Below, piece after piece: positions 33,928-46,400 of a DNA stretch of 64,000 bases. Both the position numbers and the translations under genes were made by a program. Source of the stretch: Thuidium tamariscinum (Eukaryota > Streptophyta > Bryopsida > Hypnales > Thuidiaceae). The notes under the pieces were generated by a model. The model ran no database searches and was not told the origin of the DNA. It saw nothing but the letters and a program-made list of their open reading frames with translations. The DNA lies in contig OX344749.2 of assembly GCA_947034885.2 (NCBI GenBank), positions 23,947,501-24,011,500 on the forward strand, read 5' to 3'. Position 1 is the first letter of the stretch, and the number at the start of each line of letters is the position of its first letter.

Positions 33928-36780
33928 TTGTGGATTTCATAGCATCCCAGGTGAGCTTAGACGAGCCTTTCCTGCAAAGCTGACACGTATTGAGAATAGC
34001 TTTTCAGTTGATTTGCCCAAACAGTCAATCTGATACGGTCTTGACTGAATCGGTGAATGGTTTTGGGTTGCTACTTGCTAGGGTAGATTGCTAGAATCAC
34101 CCATAACCAATCATCATTTAAGGTATTCTATACATGATTTTGTGCAGTGTAAGGCAAAGCGAATATTTTCAGAGGTGCTATTATAGAAATGATGGGGATT
34201 GCAAAAAATTTGGTAATTTTATCACATGAATTGAAATTATTATGAATTTTGAAAGGCAAAAACTGCATTGGACTTGTAGCCAATTTCTAGACTCTTCTAA
34301 TTCCAATCACTCAAAAAACTACTTTCCCATTCACTACTTTCTATTTTCTTGTACACTGAGGTACTTTGGGACATGTGTCATGAACTTTTAGTCCCAACTT
34401 TGAAAAAGAGAAAAAATACACATTTGTATCCTTGGTTAGAAATACATCAATCTACATATTGGCCATGGGGTGCTTGTTGGGAATAGGTGGTTCTACCTTA
34501 GAGGGCTTTCTAAGGTTTCAGATAACTTAGTTTGTTGAACAAGTCCAAGTTGTTGGATGGGTTTGGTTTCTAGCTAACAAGTTATGATGGCTTTGGGTTG
34601 CTCAACTGACATTTTTAGATTAACATTAAGTTGGTATTTTAGGTATAGGAGGAGGCTCAAGAATCACTCATCTAAGGAGAAAAATGCAATAGATGATGGA
34701 ATAGTCCACACAAACCTTTCCAATTTGGGGTGATATACAAAGAAATGAAAATCAATTGAAAGCCTTTTTAAAAAAAAATTCCATGTCATATTGAACAAAC
34801 TACAATTTTGAAAAGGGGCAAGTACATTTTTGCATATAGGTTTCATCAATAATGTATTGGATTGTGCCCAAAAATATATGGAATAAGTCTAGAAATTGAT
34901 GAACACAAGACTTTGCATTTTCACAGGAGTTTTAGAAAGTGCACAAAGAATTTCAAAAACACAACATATTTTGTAATTGATTGTGCTTGCAATTGTAATC
35001 ATTTTCTTAGTTGTGTGGCAAGCAAAGAAAGATTCTTATACTTTTGCTTCTTACCGTCATATTAATTTCCTTATATCCAATTGAAATACTCATTAATGAA
35101 TTATAAATTGCATAGATTGCAATTCTATATAGACTACTAATTGTTGTAAAACTACTACTTAAGATCCACATTTTGTAACTACTTTAGAACTTGGCTATTT
35201 TTCTGTAGTGCTTTTGTTTTGTTTTATGTATGTGCACTCATAATTTAGTGTCTCAATAATGGTGTCACAACGTTGAATTCAAAGAGGAGTATACAATTCA
35301 AAGTAAATCTCACACACAAAATGAAGAATATACCTATTGGTCTATGAATCAAATCATTTTTAACAAATACCTTGGTAATAGATTTTGTCTTTTTAGGATA
35401 AAGTATAGTACAACATTGCTTTAAAGCAATAGAATTTTTTTAATGAATGTTTTGTGACTTTTTGAAGGTAATTCAAAGATGTACTTATGTAATACTTTTT
35501 TTTAAGTTCCAATTTTGAAGATAATTCAAATATGTACCTTTGTGATTGTTATTTTTTTTTAAATTTTGATTTTGAAATTCATAAAACATTAATTAAATCT
35601 CCATAATAAATGTTATTTAATTCCTAAAAGACAAAGGTACATTTTGGACAAAATTATAAAACAAATTTGAGAACAACTAACACTTTTGGAGGCATTGAAG
35701 AAAAAAAGTGAATTTCTCCAACATTCAACCATTCAAGTTTGTACTAGACTACTATGGAAAAATGTGGAAAAATTTTAGAACCCTTTTTTGCAGAAATTGA
35801 AAGATTATAAATTTTGAAAATAGATTTTTTTGACCTTGCCTAAAAGGCACATCAAACTAAAACTCCACTTGAAGCAAGATTTTTACACTATACATGCTTG
35901 TTTTTTTAGACATGTTGTCCAAAGTTGCCTAAAAAATTTCAAAGTAGCATAATTGTTGATTAGGGCACCTTTTTAGAAAAAAAAAATATTCCCAGTGAAA
36001 GAATACATGTTCACACCTTTTGTCAAGATTTGAAGAACATCCATTAAGAAATGACTTTATCCACATCTACCTAACTACACAAATTTAGTCTAGAAGTACT
36101 TGTAGAGAATAGCTCCACTCATGAATTTGTTGAATTGTAAAGCTCTACTTATGAATATGTGGAAATGAAATGCTTGGGAAGGAGGGTGGCCACAAGCCAT
36201 TGGCTTAAGGTAAACCAACCCATGACAAGCCAATTCCCTAATACATACATCTATCAAACAACCCATTACATTTTTCCATCAATCCATGCCAAGTTTTTTC
36301 TAATTATTGTAAACAAGACTTCATTAGGTAGGTTAATGGCTGAAATCAATGTTTTGAGTGATGGTGATGGAGATATTACAAATTGTTTTAGGAACCTGCA
36401 CCTTCCTAGAGTAATTCATTACATGAACTAACTTATTTTATTCCTTTATATCATTACCATGTTAGAAAATATTTCAACCATGTTACGAAATTTTGTAACT
36501 ACATTAGGTGGTTTGATGACCACCATTGATATAGTTTTTGATGACTTTGGAGTAGTCTAAAAACTGTTTTGAGTTATTTGTTCGGTTCACTTTTAAAATT
36601 TGTAACAAATTCATACTTTGTCAAAAAAAATAAAAAAATATAGTTGCTTTTCCCATTTCTCATTTTTCGCATTTCTCATGTTTGCCTTTACATGAAAAAA
36701 AAATTAAAATATTTCAAATATGTCAACAAGGCAAACCGGTCAATCTGCCTGTCATAGGCTGGTTTACCTTACTCATTAGT
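33928..36780. other. AT-rich intergenic DNA, nothing recognised
   Basis: No coding frame above 90 codons and no delimited element. GC content rises abruptly at about 36.78 kb, where the upstream region of the hydrolase gene begins. Confidence 0.4.
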
Positions 36781-37410
36781 AACTTACGAGCCTTCCATTC
36801 CTGATTCCGCACGGTCCGCAAATCGGAGCCGCCGGCCATGACGAGTTGACGACTCCTCGAACTTGTGAGTTTCGATCGACATTTGCGGAGTCGTTCGCCG
36901 TTGAAATAGTAAATTCCATGAAGTGCCCATCACCATTAATAAAAAAATGTTCGACAGAAACCTGGCGCCATGGTATAGATCGCCATAGCGAAGCTCCAAG
37001 ATGCCGAAGAATCACTCCAACTCTCCAAGATTCCCAGTGGAATGTTGCTAAGCTAAGCGGAATCAAAAGCAAACGTATCTGGATGACTGGATCCCGAATC
37101 TCCTTTTGATTGGCTGACTCGAATCTAGTTGGCGTTTTGGAATAAACAATTATCAGTCTCTCGTCAGCAGACGTGCACGAGGATTTCATGTCTAAAGTTA
37201 GCCAGCTGCATTGACAGCATCATTGTTGTGAAGCTTGTTAAGCTTACAGTACTTGTTTTGTAACATCAGGCAGAACTGGCATACGACCATCTGCACCTGA
37301 GGATCGCCATGCTTGGGCTTGTCGCGAAGGGCGTCCGTTCGAGACCAGTGCACAAGTGAGAATATCGTGGGGTGGGGTGAGGGCCTGGGGGTGAGGTTTT
37401 GTTGAGGAAA
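36780..37410 (+). promoter_or_regulatory. Upstream region of the hydrolase gene
   Basis: GC-richer than the flanking 3 kb, without a convincing ORF on the coding strand; antisense open frames are composition artefacts. No clear TATA box. It probably holds promoter and leader. Confidence 0.35.
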
Positions 37411-40400
37411 ATGGCCACCTGCAAGTCTTGGCTTTCAAGTTCTTTCCGGTGCAGTACTTTGGAATTGAGTAGGTCGCGAACTAGATTTTTGGGTGCCACG
37501 ACTCCATCGCGAGTTTCGTTGTCCAAGAGGGTGACGACTATGGCGGGCATGGCGGCAGCGACGACGCCCTTGAAGCTGGAGAAGGTGATCCTCACCAAGC
37601 GCCAAATCGACGAGGTAAAATAGGATTTTTCGGGTGCCCACCATTCTTTGCACTGAGCTTCAAACCCTAATAATTCTGCGAATGTATTGAGTAATTCCAC
37701 GCTTGTTTGAATCCCCTATTGATGGCAGGCGAAGCGGGCCATGGATGCGTTTGTGCAACCCATTTTGAATCATCCGGAGAAGCGGGAATTCGCCTTGCCA
37801 TACTATTTGCTGCACGGGGAAGGCGACGCTGTGTATGGGACGGTGCTAATGTTCCACGGATTCTCCGCCACCACTCGGCAGATGAGCCTTCTGGCGCAGT
37901 ATCTCTACGAGAATGGCTTCAATGTTTATCAACCTGGACTCTGCGGCCATTACTTTATCAATCCCGACAAGAACTGGCCTAAGGTAATGCAAAGTCTCCG
38001 TTCACCATACTGCAAGGGAGAGGTGAACTTTGAACCTTTGCCTACAACAATTTCAAACCTCGTGTCTTCGAGTTTTTCACACATTTCGTCTGTGTTAAGC
38101 TAAGAATCGATTGCGAAAAACCAAATGTCAATAGTTTTAGCGTTTACACACTTAACACAAATCGAAGTTCATCTGTATATGTCTATGGAGCTTCTAGTAT
38201 CGTGTATGATTAATAAAGCCTTATCTTACCCCTGCATTTCGACCCTCTTGTTCCTGTTTCTGCTCGCTTGCTTTGGACTTGAACTTGACATGGAACTGCC
38301 ATTTGGGGATACAGCATGACTTGAAACGTGATATCAAGGAGGGGCTGGCGAAAAAGCTTCTGAGTGACCCGGAGTTGGTTGCATATATTCGAAATTTCAT
38401 ATCCATCAGCACGTTGACACCGGATGAGGTAGGATTGGATTGGATTGGATTTTGCCTGCACTGTGGGCGTGTAATTTGATCTCAGAGAACAGGGGTTCTT
38501 GGTAAACTAATGTGTTTCAAGAATTTTTTTGAGAGTAGGGGGCACTACACCTTGGAATTCCTGCTCTATGATTTGCAGGTTTGTTACCAAGTTGGTCACT
38601 GTGTGATCCTTCTTTTCGCAAAGTACTAAACGCCTTGTGGAGTTTTGGAATCTGATCCTTATGTCACCTTCTTCTCTGGAACAGCTCTAACATCCCTTAA
38701 TATCATTTTAAGAGGTTCTTCAGTATGATTTGGAGGAGAGATCTCATGTGGTTACAGTTATCACATATAGTAAAGTTTACTGGAAACTTAGTTCGAAAGA
38801 TTTCTTGTACTGGTAATTGTTTAGTTGTGGATGTAGAGCCGGACCGACACTTGTCTGCAAATAATCCAAGCGCGGTGCTGACATCCCTTTGATTTTCAGG
38901 CAAGTGGAGCAGTGGGACGTTTGAAGCCATTAAGTGAACTGGATTTGTTTGAAGCAATCTGCGATGAGGAGTTTTCTGATGCTAAATTTTACAAGTACCT
39001 TTTCTCCCCTAGATCCTCAATTGTTTGTCCAGGTGCCAGCCTTTTAAAATCTTGCACAATTATGTCAACCCCTGATGGCAGCCTTTCTGTATTTTCATTT
39101 TCCAGTTTTCGCCAGTTTGCCTTCAAAAGTTCAGTTGCAGCTTCCACTTGTACCTAATTTTGCACCATACTTCTGTTCTTTTGGGTACCTTGGATAAAAT
39201 TTCTGGCGATTTCCAACCAATTTTCAACAAGTTTACAATAGCTTGTAGCTAAACCAAATAATTTGATGAAATCTAGCAATATTTAGCCCAAAGAAGAATG
39301 ACCGAGTGAAGGGTTTAGGATCTGTCTGAAACTAATTGTTCCCGTGCAAGAACTCGAGAGTCTGATAGTAGACGTTCAGCAAATAAACTTGCTCCAGAGT
39401 ACATTCATTAGGAGTGTTATGTGCTGTGTGATCTATCTCAGTTTCTTTCTCAAGATTTTGCTCTCTGCGATTGAGCCCAAATTGTTGTGTGTAAAATACT
39501 TGCTCCTTCATTGACTTCCCAAGTGCAGGAACAAAATGACCTTCATATTTAGTACTAGAAAAACATGCTCTCACGTTTGAATCAACGATTATCTTGCTGT
39601 GTAGATACTACGAATCGGAGCACCTGAAGTATCTTCATGAGGCGGAACTGCGGTTGAAAGAGGTGGAGGCACTTCCAGGTCCTCTCTTCACTGTGGGTTT
39701 GTCAATGGGCGGTGCTACGGCTCTCTCTATAGCAGCTCTACACTCGGACAAAGTTGCAAAGACTGCTGTATTTTCGCCCCTCCTCAAGGTACTCATCTAA
39801 ACCACCAACTGGATTAAAACTAAGTCTGCATTTTTGCAACAATTGAATGGAATCCTGCCAATTCTTGAACGCAATTGAATTCTTGAATCTAATTCTGCCA
39901 AGTCGTATCGGATGCATCCATATTAGAATGTTGATCTAGAACAATCTAAGATACTTTATTGTTGGAGTGCCTTAAAATAAGCCATATCTTGAATGATCTT
40001 AGATTGACCTTCTCTAGTGACATACTCTCCTAGTTTTGATGGAATCGGGTCATAATTGGGCTTATAGAAACCCACCTTATTCATGATCCAAAGGTTACAA
40101 TGAGTGAGTCCATTGTGTATTGTTCATTGTAACATAGGTAATCTCGGTAACTCATTTTGACTTCTCAAAGTCATTTTTGGGACCTCAAATGAACAAGCTC
40201 TTCATATACATTAACCATTGGTTGGAACAACTCTCTCTCTCAATACAAATCATCAATCTAGGGATCTCTTGGTTTTCCCTAAAAGAAGATATTTTGGGCG
40301 ATCAGTAGATTTCCGTTCTACAACAACATGCTCTCCTACATTTTGATGATTGGATCATGGTTGACTTGGGTCATGGTTGCGCTACAAAAAAATGAGGGTA

Positions 40401-43400
40401 TAATTGACTTGCCCACAATGATTGTAGAATTCATTTCTTGTCCACAATGATTGCAAAAATAATTGTTTTTGCATTCATTGTGGACCCTTGTTTTTTTAGT
40501 GTTGGCTTTGGTTTTTACAACCACCACCCACCACCATTGTTTATGATCCGAAGGTTTGAAGGTGCCGATGAGTGGGTCCAATTGTGTGCAGATCGTCAAC
40601 CAAGGCAATTGTCGGTTTTCCAAGCTCACAGGACCCCTGGGAGCGCAAGAGAGAGGCTGGTACCCGGACTTTCCATTCCCGTTGAGCTGCATGGTAGCTG
40701 TGGATGTGTTTGGTCATTTTGTGCGGCAGGAGAAGCATTTGGATGCCTTGGCGAAGATTCCCTCCCTCGTTGTGCAGACGGAAATCGACGACTCCGCGGA
40801 CCATGTTGTTGGCTTGAGCGTCGTCAAAGAAATCGAACGCCGCACTGGTTCTCTTCCTCCTCTTGCTCTTGCTCTTTGCCTCTTCCTCTCTCTCTCCCAG
40901 ATTTTCATTTTGAGTATTGGGAGCTTGTTTCACAAAAGTATTCCCCCCGTTTACTAATACATGACCAATACGTGACCAATTACAACATTAAAAGTGTGTA
41001 AGAAAAAGACATACATATGGAGAAAGATAACTAAAGTGGGTAAGGGAGGAGGTCCATAAACCGACCATCTAAGGGCTGGAACAGAGTTTTGGGCAGGTCA
41101 AACATCTTGAAATATTTTTCAGTGAATTTTTCTTGAAAGACAGCTTGAATAGGCGTCGAACCCAAGTCGTTTCATATTTTTTGGAGCTCTGTACAATTAG
41201 TTATGAATTTCTGAAGTCAATATGGCATAGGGCTCCAAAACCGCCCACCTCCTCAAATGTTCACACTGGTTGTACATTACTGTAAAGATCAAAAAGCATC
41301 ATGTACAAGAAATATACATTTCAGAAGGTGAGCAGTTTTAGAGCCTCCTCCCTTACACTCAAAAGCGCCACAAATTGGGAACTAGGCATGATATCAATTT
41401 GTGGCGCTTTTGGGTGTGCCCACTTTAGTTATTGTGCCTAGTTACTATTATTAGACTATTGGCAAGCGAAAGCATGTTTCAATGCACCAAAGAGCACAAC
41501 ATTTGGATACAAATTGCAAAGTTATTAAAGGTCAATGTTTGTTTCTAAAAGTGCCATCTATAGTCTGTGTACATAACTAATTTTGGAAGTGTATATAGAT
41601 TGTAGATGGCACTTTAAGGTTAGCTATGATTTTGGGTGTACCTATCTTAGTGTGTACTAGGCAATTGTCCTACTTGACTCTATAGTGATGATACATTATT
41701 CAATCTACTAAGCAAGGTTAAATAATACACATTAGAGACTTGATTTGGGATACACGATGTTCTTAGATAAGGCACCTATTTTAGGATGGAAAGAATATCT
41801 TTTGTTCTTTTGGTGATGTATTGTACATTTTTAAACTTCTTTAATATGCTCTTCTTAGTCTAATAGGACAAATCTAAAATATCTTATTCTCAAGCTTGTT
41901 TATTATGACTTTTGAAAAGACATTCTAGAATATCATGTGCAATTGTTATATTGTCATTGCCTGTACTTCATGACTCACTTGTTACACTTTTTAATTATGT
42001 AGTACTAATTGGGGGTTAGGTGGTAAGATTAAGCATAGTTAGTATAATGTTAGTGATATGTTGTCACTATCATAATGATATTCGATATTTATTTCTATCT
42101 TAGCAAGTCAACTAAATAACAACCAAATTTTGTTGTTTACCTTGAAAAAAATAGTCACTTATAATGTAACAATTGTTCATTTTGGTTCATTTTTTTCCTT
42201 CTCTTGGTTTATTTCTTCCAATGTAGTGTTGATTTTGAGACATGCAATGGAAGTTAAGATGAAGATGTCAATTATGGAATGTATTCATATTAAAACTCAA
42301 CTTTTACATTATTCTCACAATATTATAGATGAATGGTTACTTCTTTTGTAATCAATTGAAGCACTCATATCTTCCTTCCTTTGTTTAACATTCTTGTACT
42401 TGGAAAATGTAGGTGATGATGGCCCCCCACATTTTTCTACATTGTATTCTACAGCTGAGTTTGTTCCTCATCCCATGGTGCACCCACTAGAGGTAAAGTC
42501 ATAAGTTGAGAATACTCACAAACTTAGGCACCGACAATGCACATGATTATATGGAGTTTTGTGACATTGTGATTGTCAATAGTCATGTATAGAAAAAGTG
42601 ATACAAAAAGGTTCTTGAATTTATAGAATTTGTTTCATATCTTCATTTAACACTCCTCTAAATACATGTGTATGCAACTTTTATCACATAACATAATATA
42701 TATTAGTGAGAATATTAATTGTACCTAACTAGTAGGTTCATTGCATAATAGTGAATAATAATTGATTAGGTGTTCAATTTATTGACTAGGTATCATCACA
42801 TTAATATTTTTCAAAGAAATTAGTTCACTTGTTTATATATTTCCTAAAAAAATTTGTTTCCCCTTGTAAGAGAACTTTATTTTCAAAATAGTCATTAGAA
42901 GAAGTTTGAGGGCATTAGGAGACTGCAGGTTCCCGGACTGCGGGAACGCAGTTTCTACCCTGTGAACCCGAATCCTACGTGGTCGAGACACTGCCACGTA
43001 ATATTTTATTTTATTTTTCAAATTTTATTTTTGGACTTATTTTCATATTTCAGGACCCAAAAAAAAAAAAAAATTTTTTTTTTTTTTTTTTTTTTCCCAT
43101 AAAAATCGGCCTGACGAGGATCTGCGGCATTGGGAGCCGTTTCGGGAACAAACCCGAAACGGTCTCCTAATGCCCTCAGATTTCATCTAATGATCCCAAT
43201 AGTTTCAATACTAATTCTAGAGAATTTAAAAAAAAGTTTTTTTAGTTTTTATTTGACTAGGTGTTCAATTTTGAACTTTGAATGAGGTGCATATAATTTA
43301 GTGAGAAATTGGTGGTATTGTATTAGAGAAGGTGACATTAAAGAAGTATAGGTGTTATTTTTTGTGTATCTATTTTCAAACTCTTCTACTTGCCATTTTT

Positions 43401-43623
43401 CAAAGACCATCCAAGACTAAATTGATTTGCATTTGTATTGATTTGTGTGCACTTGCAGGTTAGTTTGGGGCATATAAATCAGTTCTGGCAAAGCTTGTAC
43501 CAAGAAACCTTTAGGTTTCTTACAGAAGGGACTGTGGATTTAGACCATTTGCACGTGAAAGACCAAGACCCCTCCCTCCCTCAAGTCAAACCTTTGGAGA
43601 TTCCAGCTATTAGTGTAACTTAG
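37411..43623 (+). CDS. Alpha/beta-hydrolase (serine hydrolase) with likely organelle targeting peptide, 8 exons
   Basis: Exons: 37411-37614, 37729-37983, 38315-38428, 38900-38994, 39605-39788, 40592-40847, 42413-42492, 43459-43623; 1353 nt, 450 aa, phases consistent. The ATG at 37411 adds a Ser/Arg/Thr-rich, acid-poor leader (MATCKSWLSSSFRCSTLELSR) typical of plastid or mitochondrial import; the ATG at 37540 would give a cytosolic form. Fold motifs: oxyanion loop HGFSAT (111-116), nucleophile elbow GLSMGG with Ser256, acid loop TEIDDSAD (Asp350 or 351), and His389 or His393 in FVPHPMVHP. The catalytic triad is complete. The family includes lipases, esterases and aminopeptidases of the Hydrolase_4/S33 group; the substrate is unknown. 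Introns carry MITEs and hairpins, and a 3-kb element sits inside the stop codon. Confidence 0.85.
40021..40590 (+). repeat. Diverged tandem duplication in hydrolase intron 5, reaching the 3' splice site
   Basis: Unit 1 (40021-40125) and unit 2 (40326-40590) share CAT(A/G)CTCTCCTA..TTTTGATG and T(T/C)ATGATCC(A/G)AAGGTT...GATGAGTG(A/G)GTCCA in order. Unit 2 has extra sequence containing an 18-bp hairpin (40439-40484, CCACAATGATTGCAAAAA) and ends at the functional TGCAG acceptor. Confidence 0.6.
41026..41434. mobile_element. Foldback MITE in hydrolase intron 6
   Basis: ATAACTAAAGTGGG at the left is inverted at the right (CCCACTTTAGTTAT). Inside, GTAAGGGAGGAGG near 41040 pairs with CCTCCTCCCTTAC near 41344, and a 23-bp near-perfect hairpin (41355-41417, ACTCAAAAGCGCCACAAATTG) lies next to the right end. 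Confidence 0.6.
41547..41616. repeat. Hairpin in hydrolase intron 6
   Basis: AAAAGTGCCATCTA pairs with TAGATGGCACTTTAA across a 40-bp loop. Downstream sequence (TTTTGGGTGTACCTATCTTAGTG) resembles the right end of the foldback element at 41026-41434, so this may be a diverged fragment of the same family. Confidence 0.4.
42908..43178. mobile_element. Family C MITE, copy 2 (hydrolase intron 7)
   Basis: TGAGGGCATTAGGAGAC at the left and GTCTCCTAATGCCCTCA at the right are a perfect 17-bp inverted repeat. Ends are GC-rich; the middle holds an A15/T22 hairpin (43059-43095). The internal CTACGTGGTCGAGAC...GCCACGTA block matches copy 1 inside the LINE, in inverse order. 271 bp. It lies in the last intron. 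Confidence 0.8.
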
Positions 43624-43873
43624 GGTACCTTCCCACTTGCTATTAGTTATCAATCCGGTGCAATTACAGGAGTACAATTAGCTACCAAGCCTTTGTTAGG
43701 GCAGGCTGGGACGTGAAGCAGTTACGTTCCGGAAGACAAATCAACTAAGCTAATTAAATATTGTAATGAGCTATCAAATAAATTGACAGAGTATGAGCCA
43801 ACCACAAGAAGCGACTCCGTCTTGTGTCATATAGCCCCACACTCAATTCTTTTTCCAGAGGTGTTCAAATTTT

Positions 43874-44603
43874 TTAACCTTGGAACGCTGGGCCTATGAC
43901 CACTGGTTTTAGCGTTCACTATCTGTCACTCAGTTTGTTGCCATTTCGTAATCAGATGTATATGAAAAAGTTTAATTTTATTTTTCAGAGGTGAAACTAC
44001 ATGTCCTCTGTACTTCACCAAAATTTCAGAATTTTTTGAGGAAAATTGTATTTTATGGAATTTTTTGAAGAAAAAATGAAGAAAAAATCATATCAAATAG
44101 AAAATAATCTCAAAGAACCTAAAAATTTCACCATGTGTGAACATTATAGTGACAAAGATCATGGTGTAAATTAATTTTCCATGTACATCTATAATTAGAA
44201 TGTAATGGACAGTAAAAATACAACCAAAGTTTAAACTACAATAAAATATTCAATTTTACGAATTTTTCCAAAATTCAAATTGGAGAAGAAATTAGAGGTC
44301 AAGATCTTCATTTAATTAGTGGGCCTCAAATTCAAAAAATGTCGTTTTCAAGGAGAAATTTCAGATTTACTCAATTTCTCAAAATACACTAAAATGACAA
44401 ATTTTGCCATTTGTTTTCTCTAATTACTTCTCAACTACATGAAAACAAACATTAGTTTGACTAAAACCTCAATTGGATACTCTTCATAACTCAACATGAA
44501 AAGTCATTTAAAAAAAGTGGATGAAAAAACTATTGTTTACCTCTTCTTATGACCATGGATTGTCAAATGCTACAAAATGACGTTGGCGGCAATCCAGAGT
44601 TAA
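43874..44603 (-). mobile_element. Family B MITE, copy B5 (nested in the Harbinger-like element)
   Basis: TTAACCTTGGAACGC at the left and GGCGGCAATCCAGAGTTAA at the right, TTAA on both sides, 730 bp. The interior is the reverse complement of B2 over nearly its whole length (for example TAAATCTGAAATTTCTCCTTG), so it is inverted relative to B2 and B4. Confidence 0.8.
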
Positions 44604-44668
44604 TAAAGGGTATGAAATTGGATATTGTAGATTGATGCCCAAGAAGTTCTCATGCTTCAAAGCCAATA

Positions 44669-45417
44669 GGGTCATTGTAAGAAACACTGGTACTATTTCA
44701 CGTCACAATGAGAACCACTTTTTTGTTGTCTACTATAACTTTTGGAGATGAAGTCCAATGAATATGAAATTTTTATTGAACATACCTAACTTGAAGGTTA
44801 TTAGATCCCTTATTTTTCAAAATTAAAAAAATAAATTTATATTTAAAAATCATTTTTGTTGAGCATTACAGTTTGTAGTTTACAAAAATCACTATGTTAT
44901 GAGTGCCCAAATTTAATAAACAAAATAATTTTTTTAAATTCTTATAAACAAAACTTTCATGGTCTATACATATAGGTGTAAAACACATAAATTTTGAATG
45001 AAATCTAAAAATATGTTATTTTATGTCCTCCACATGAGGGCAAATTTTTTTCCGTTGTGCACAATTTTTGAACATTGAAGATGGTTTTAAGATTATTCGT
45101 TTGTTGAAATCTCATCAAAATCAAGTCTTTAAAAATGGCCAATTTTTAGTTTAAAAAAAAATTTATTTTCCTATTTTTTACAAATTAAAATGTAAAAGTA
45201 CCAATTTTCATGAGATTTTGCACTTTTCTAGTTCTCCTACTTAGAGATTTTTCCTATGATTTTCCTTTCAAGGGTACCTTCTTCTTAAAGTTATATACAT
45301 TAAACATAATTTTTACTATTTAAAAAATTTATTTTTATAATTTTAAAGCCCTCCCAAGGGAAAATAAGAGTATTGTGAAAACGCTACGTTTTTGGACGGT
45401 GTTTCTTGCAATGACCC
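44669..45417 (+). mobile_element. Family A MITE, copy A2 (nested in the Harbinger-like element)
   Basis: GGGTCATTGTAAGAAACACT at the left and its complement AGTGTTTCTTGCAATGACCC-like end at the right, flanked by a 4-bp duplication AATA (44665-44668, 45418-45421). 749 bp, no coding capacity. It is the plus-orientation reference copy and starts only 65 bp after B5. Confidence 0.88.
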
Positions 45418-45839
45418 AATAGGGTTTTTAAAATTTAAAATTTTAATTTTAGTTTTCTTACACAAATGAACTTATAGCAGTGTTTTCAATTTTTTTCATT
45501 AGGATAGGCAAAAGAAAATTTTCATTTGAGTCATGAAGCTAGTTTCATCCATGTGCATGAATGAAAAATCAATTCGACATAAGGATAAACCTTAGTTTAT
45601 TCATCATTCAAAAATTATGCCATTAGGAGAAATTTGAGGCCTATGGATTGTGTGGAAGATTGCAAATTCTTGGATTATATAGCAATACTATGAGAACGCT
45701 AAGAATGCTACCACAAAAGCAATCCAATGTGGTTGTCCAACGGCCACATCAAACAACATTAACTAATCAAGTTGTAGATTGATTAAAATTTGATGTAGAT
45801 TGATTAAAATTGTAACATCCTTAAAACTTTTTATCCTTT

Positions 45840-46400
45840 AAATGTAAAATTTAAAATTTAATACTTGTGATTCTTAAAGATATTAATTATTTGTCACATT
45901 TTGCAGTTTAGGATTTTTTAGTATAGGAGAGTATCTAAAATTTAAGACCTAAAGCTGAAATTTTTGTAGTCTATTCCCACACTAGGTAGGCATATTTCTA
46001 CCAAAGGAAATTTTTAAAATCATTATTTTCTTCCTTCTACATGTGAGTTAACAGGCCTCCCTTGTGCATTTACTTTTGAACATTTAAGATAGTTTTGAGA
46101 TTGTTCCTTACTATAGGTGAAATATGTTCATTATAAAGTTCTCCCAAATTTTCAATTTTTGGTTGTTTTAAAACTCTTTTTCCTATTTTTGACAAATTAA
46201 TTTGTCAAAGTATCTATTTTCATGAACTTTTGCACTTTTCTACTACTTCTCCTACTGAAAGAGTTTTTCTATACTTTCCTTCCTAGGGTACCTTCTTCTT
46301 CAAGGTATATACATTGAACATATATTTTTTAATTTTCTAAAAATTATTTTCTAATTATACAATGTTCTCAAGTGAAAATATCTTTCTGCCTGTCCTCTTT
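45840..46400 (+). mobile_element. Family A MITE, truncated copy A5
   Basis: Interior blocks of A2 recur in order (ACCAAAGGAAATTT, TTTTGCACTTTTCTA, AGGGTACCTTCTTCTTCAAG, TATATACATTGAACATA). Both inverted ends are missing. It lies just inside the right TIR of the Harbinger-like element. Confidence 0.6.

Noticed and set aside
36776-37189. Minus-strand frame of 137 codons upstream of the hydrolase gene
   Set aside because: There are overlapping frames on both strands in a GC-rich leader, with no recognisable domain; composition explains it.
37266-37700. Minus-strand frame of 144 codons over hydrolase exon 1
   Set aside because: It is antisense to a well-supported exon and has no independent support.
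40541-40933. Minus-strand frame of 130 codons over hydrolase exon 6
   Set aside because: It is antisense to an exon that carries the catalytic acid loop with correct splice phases.
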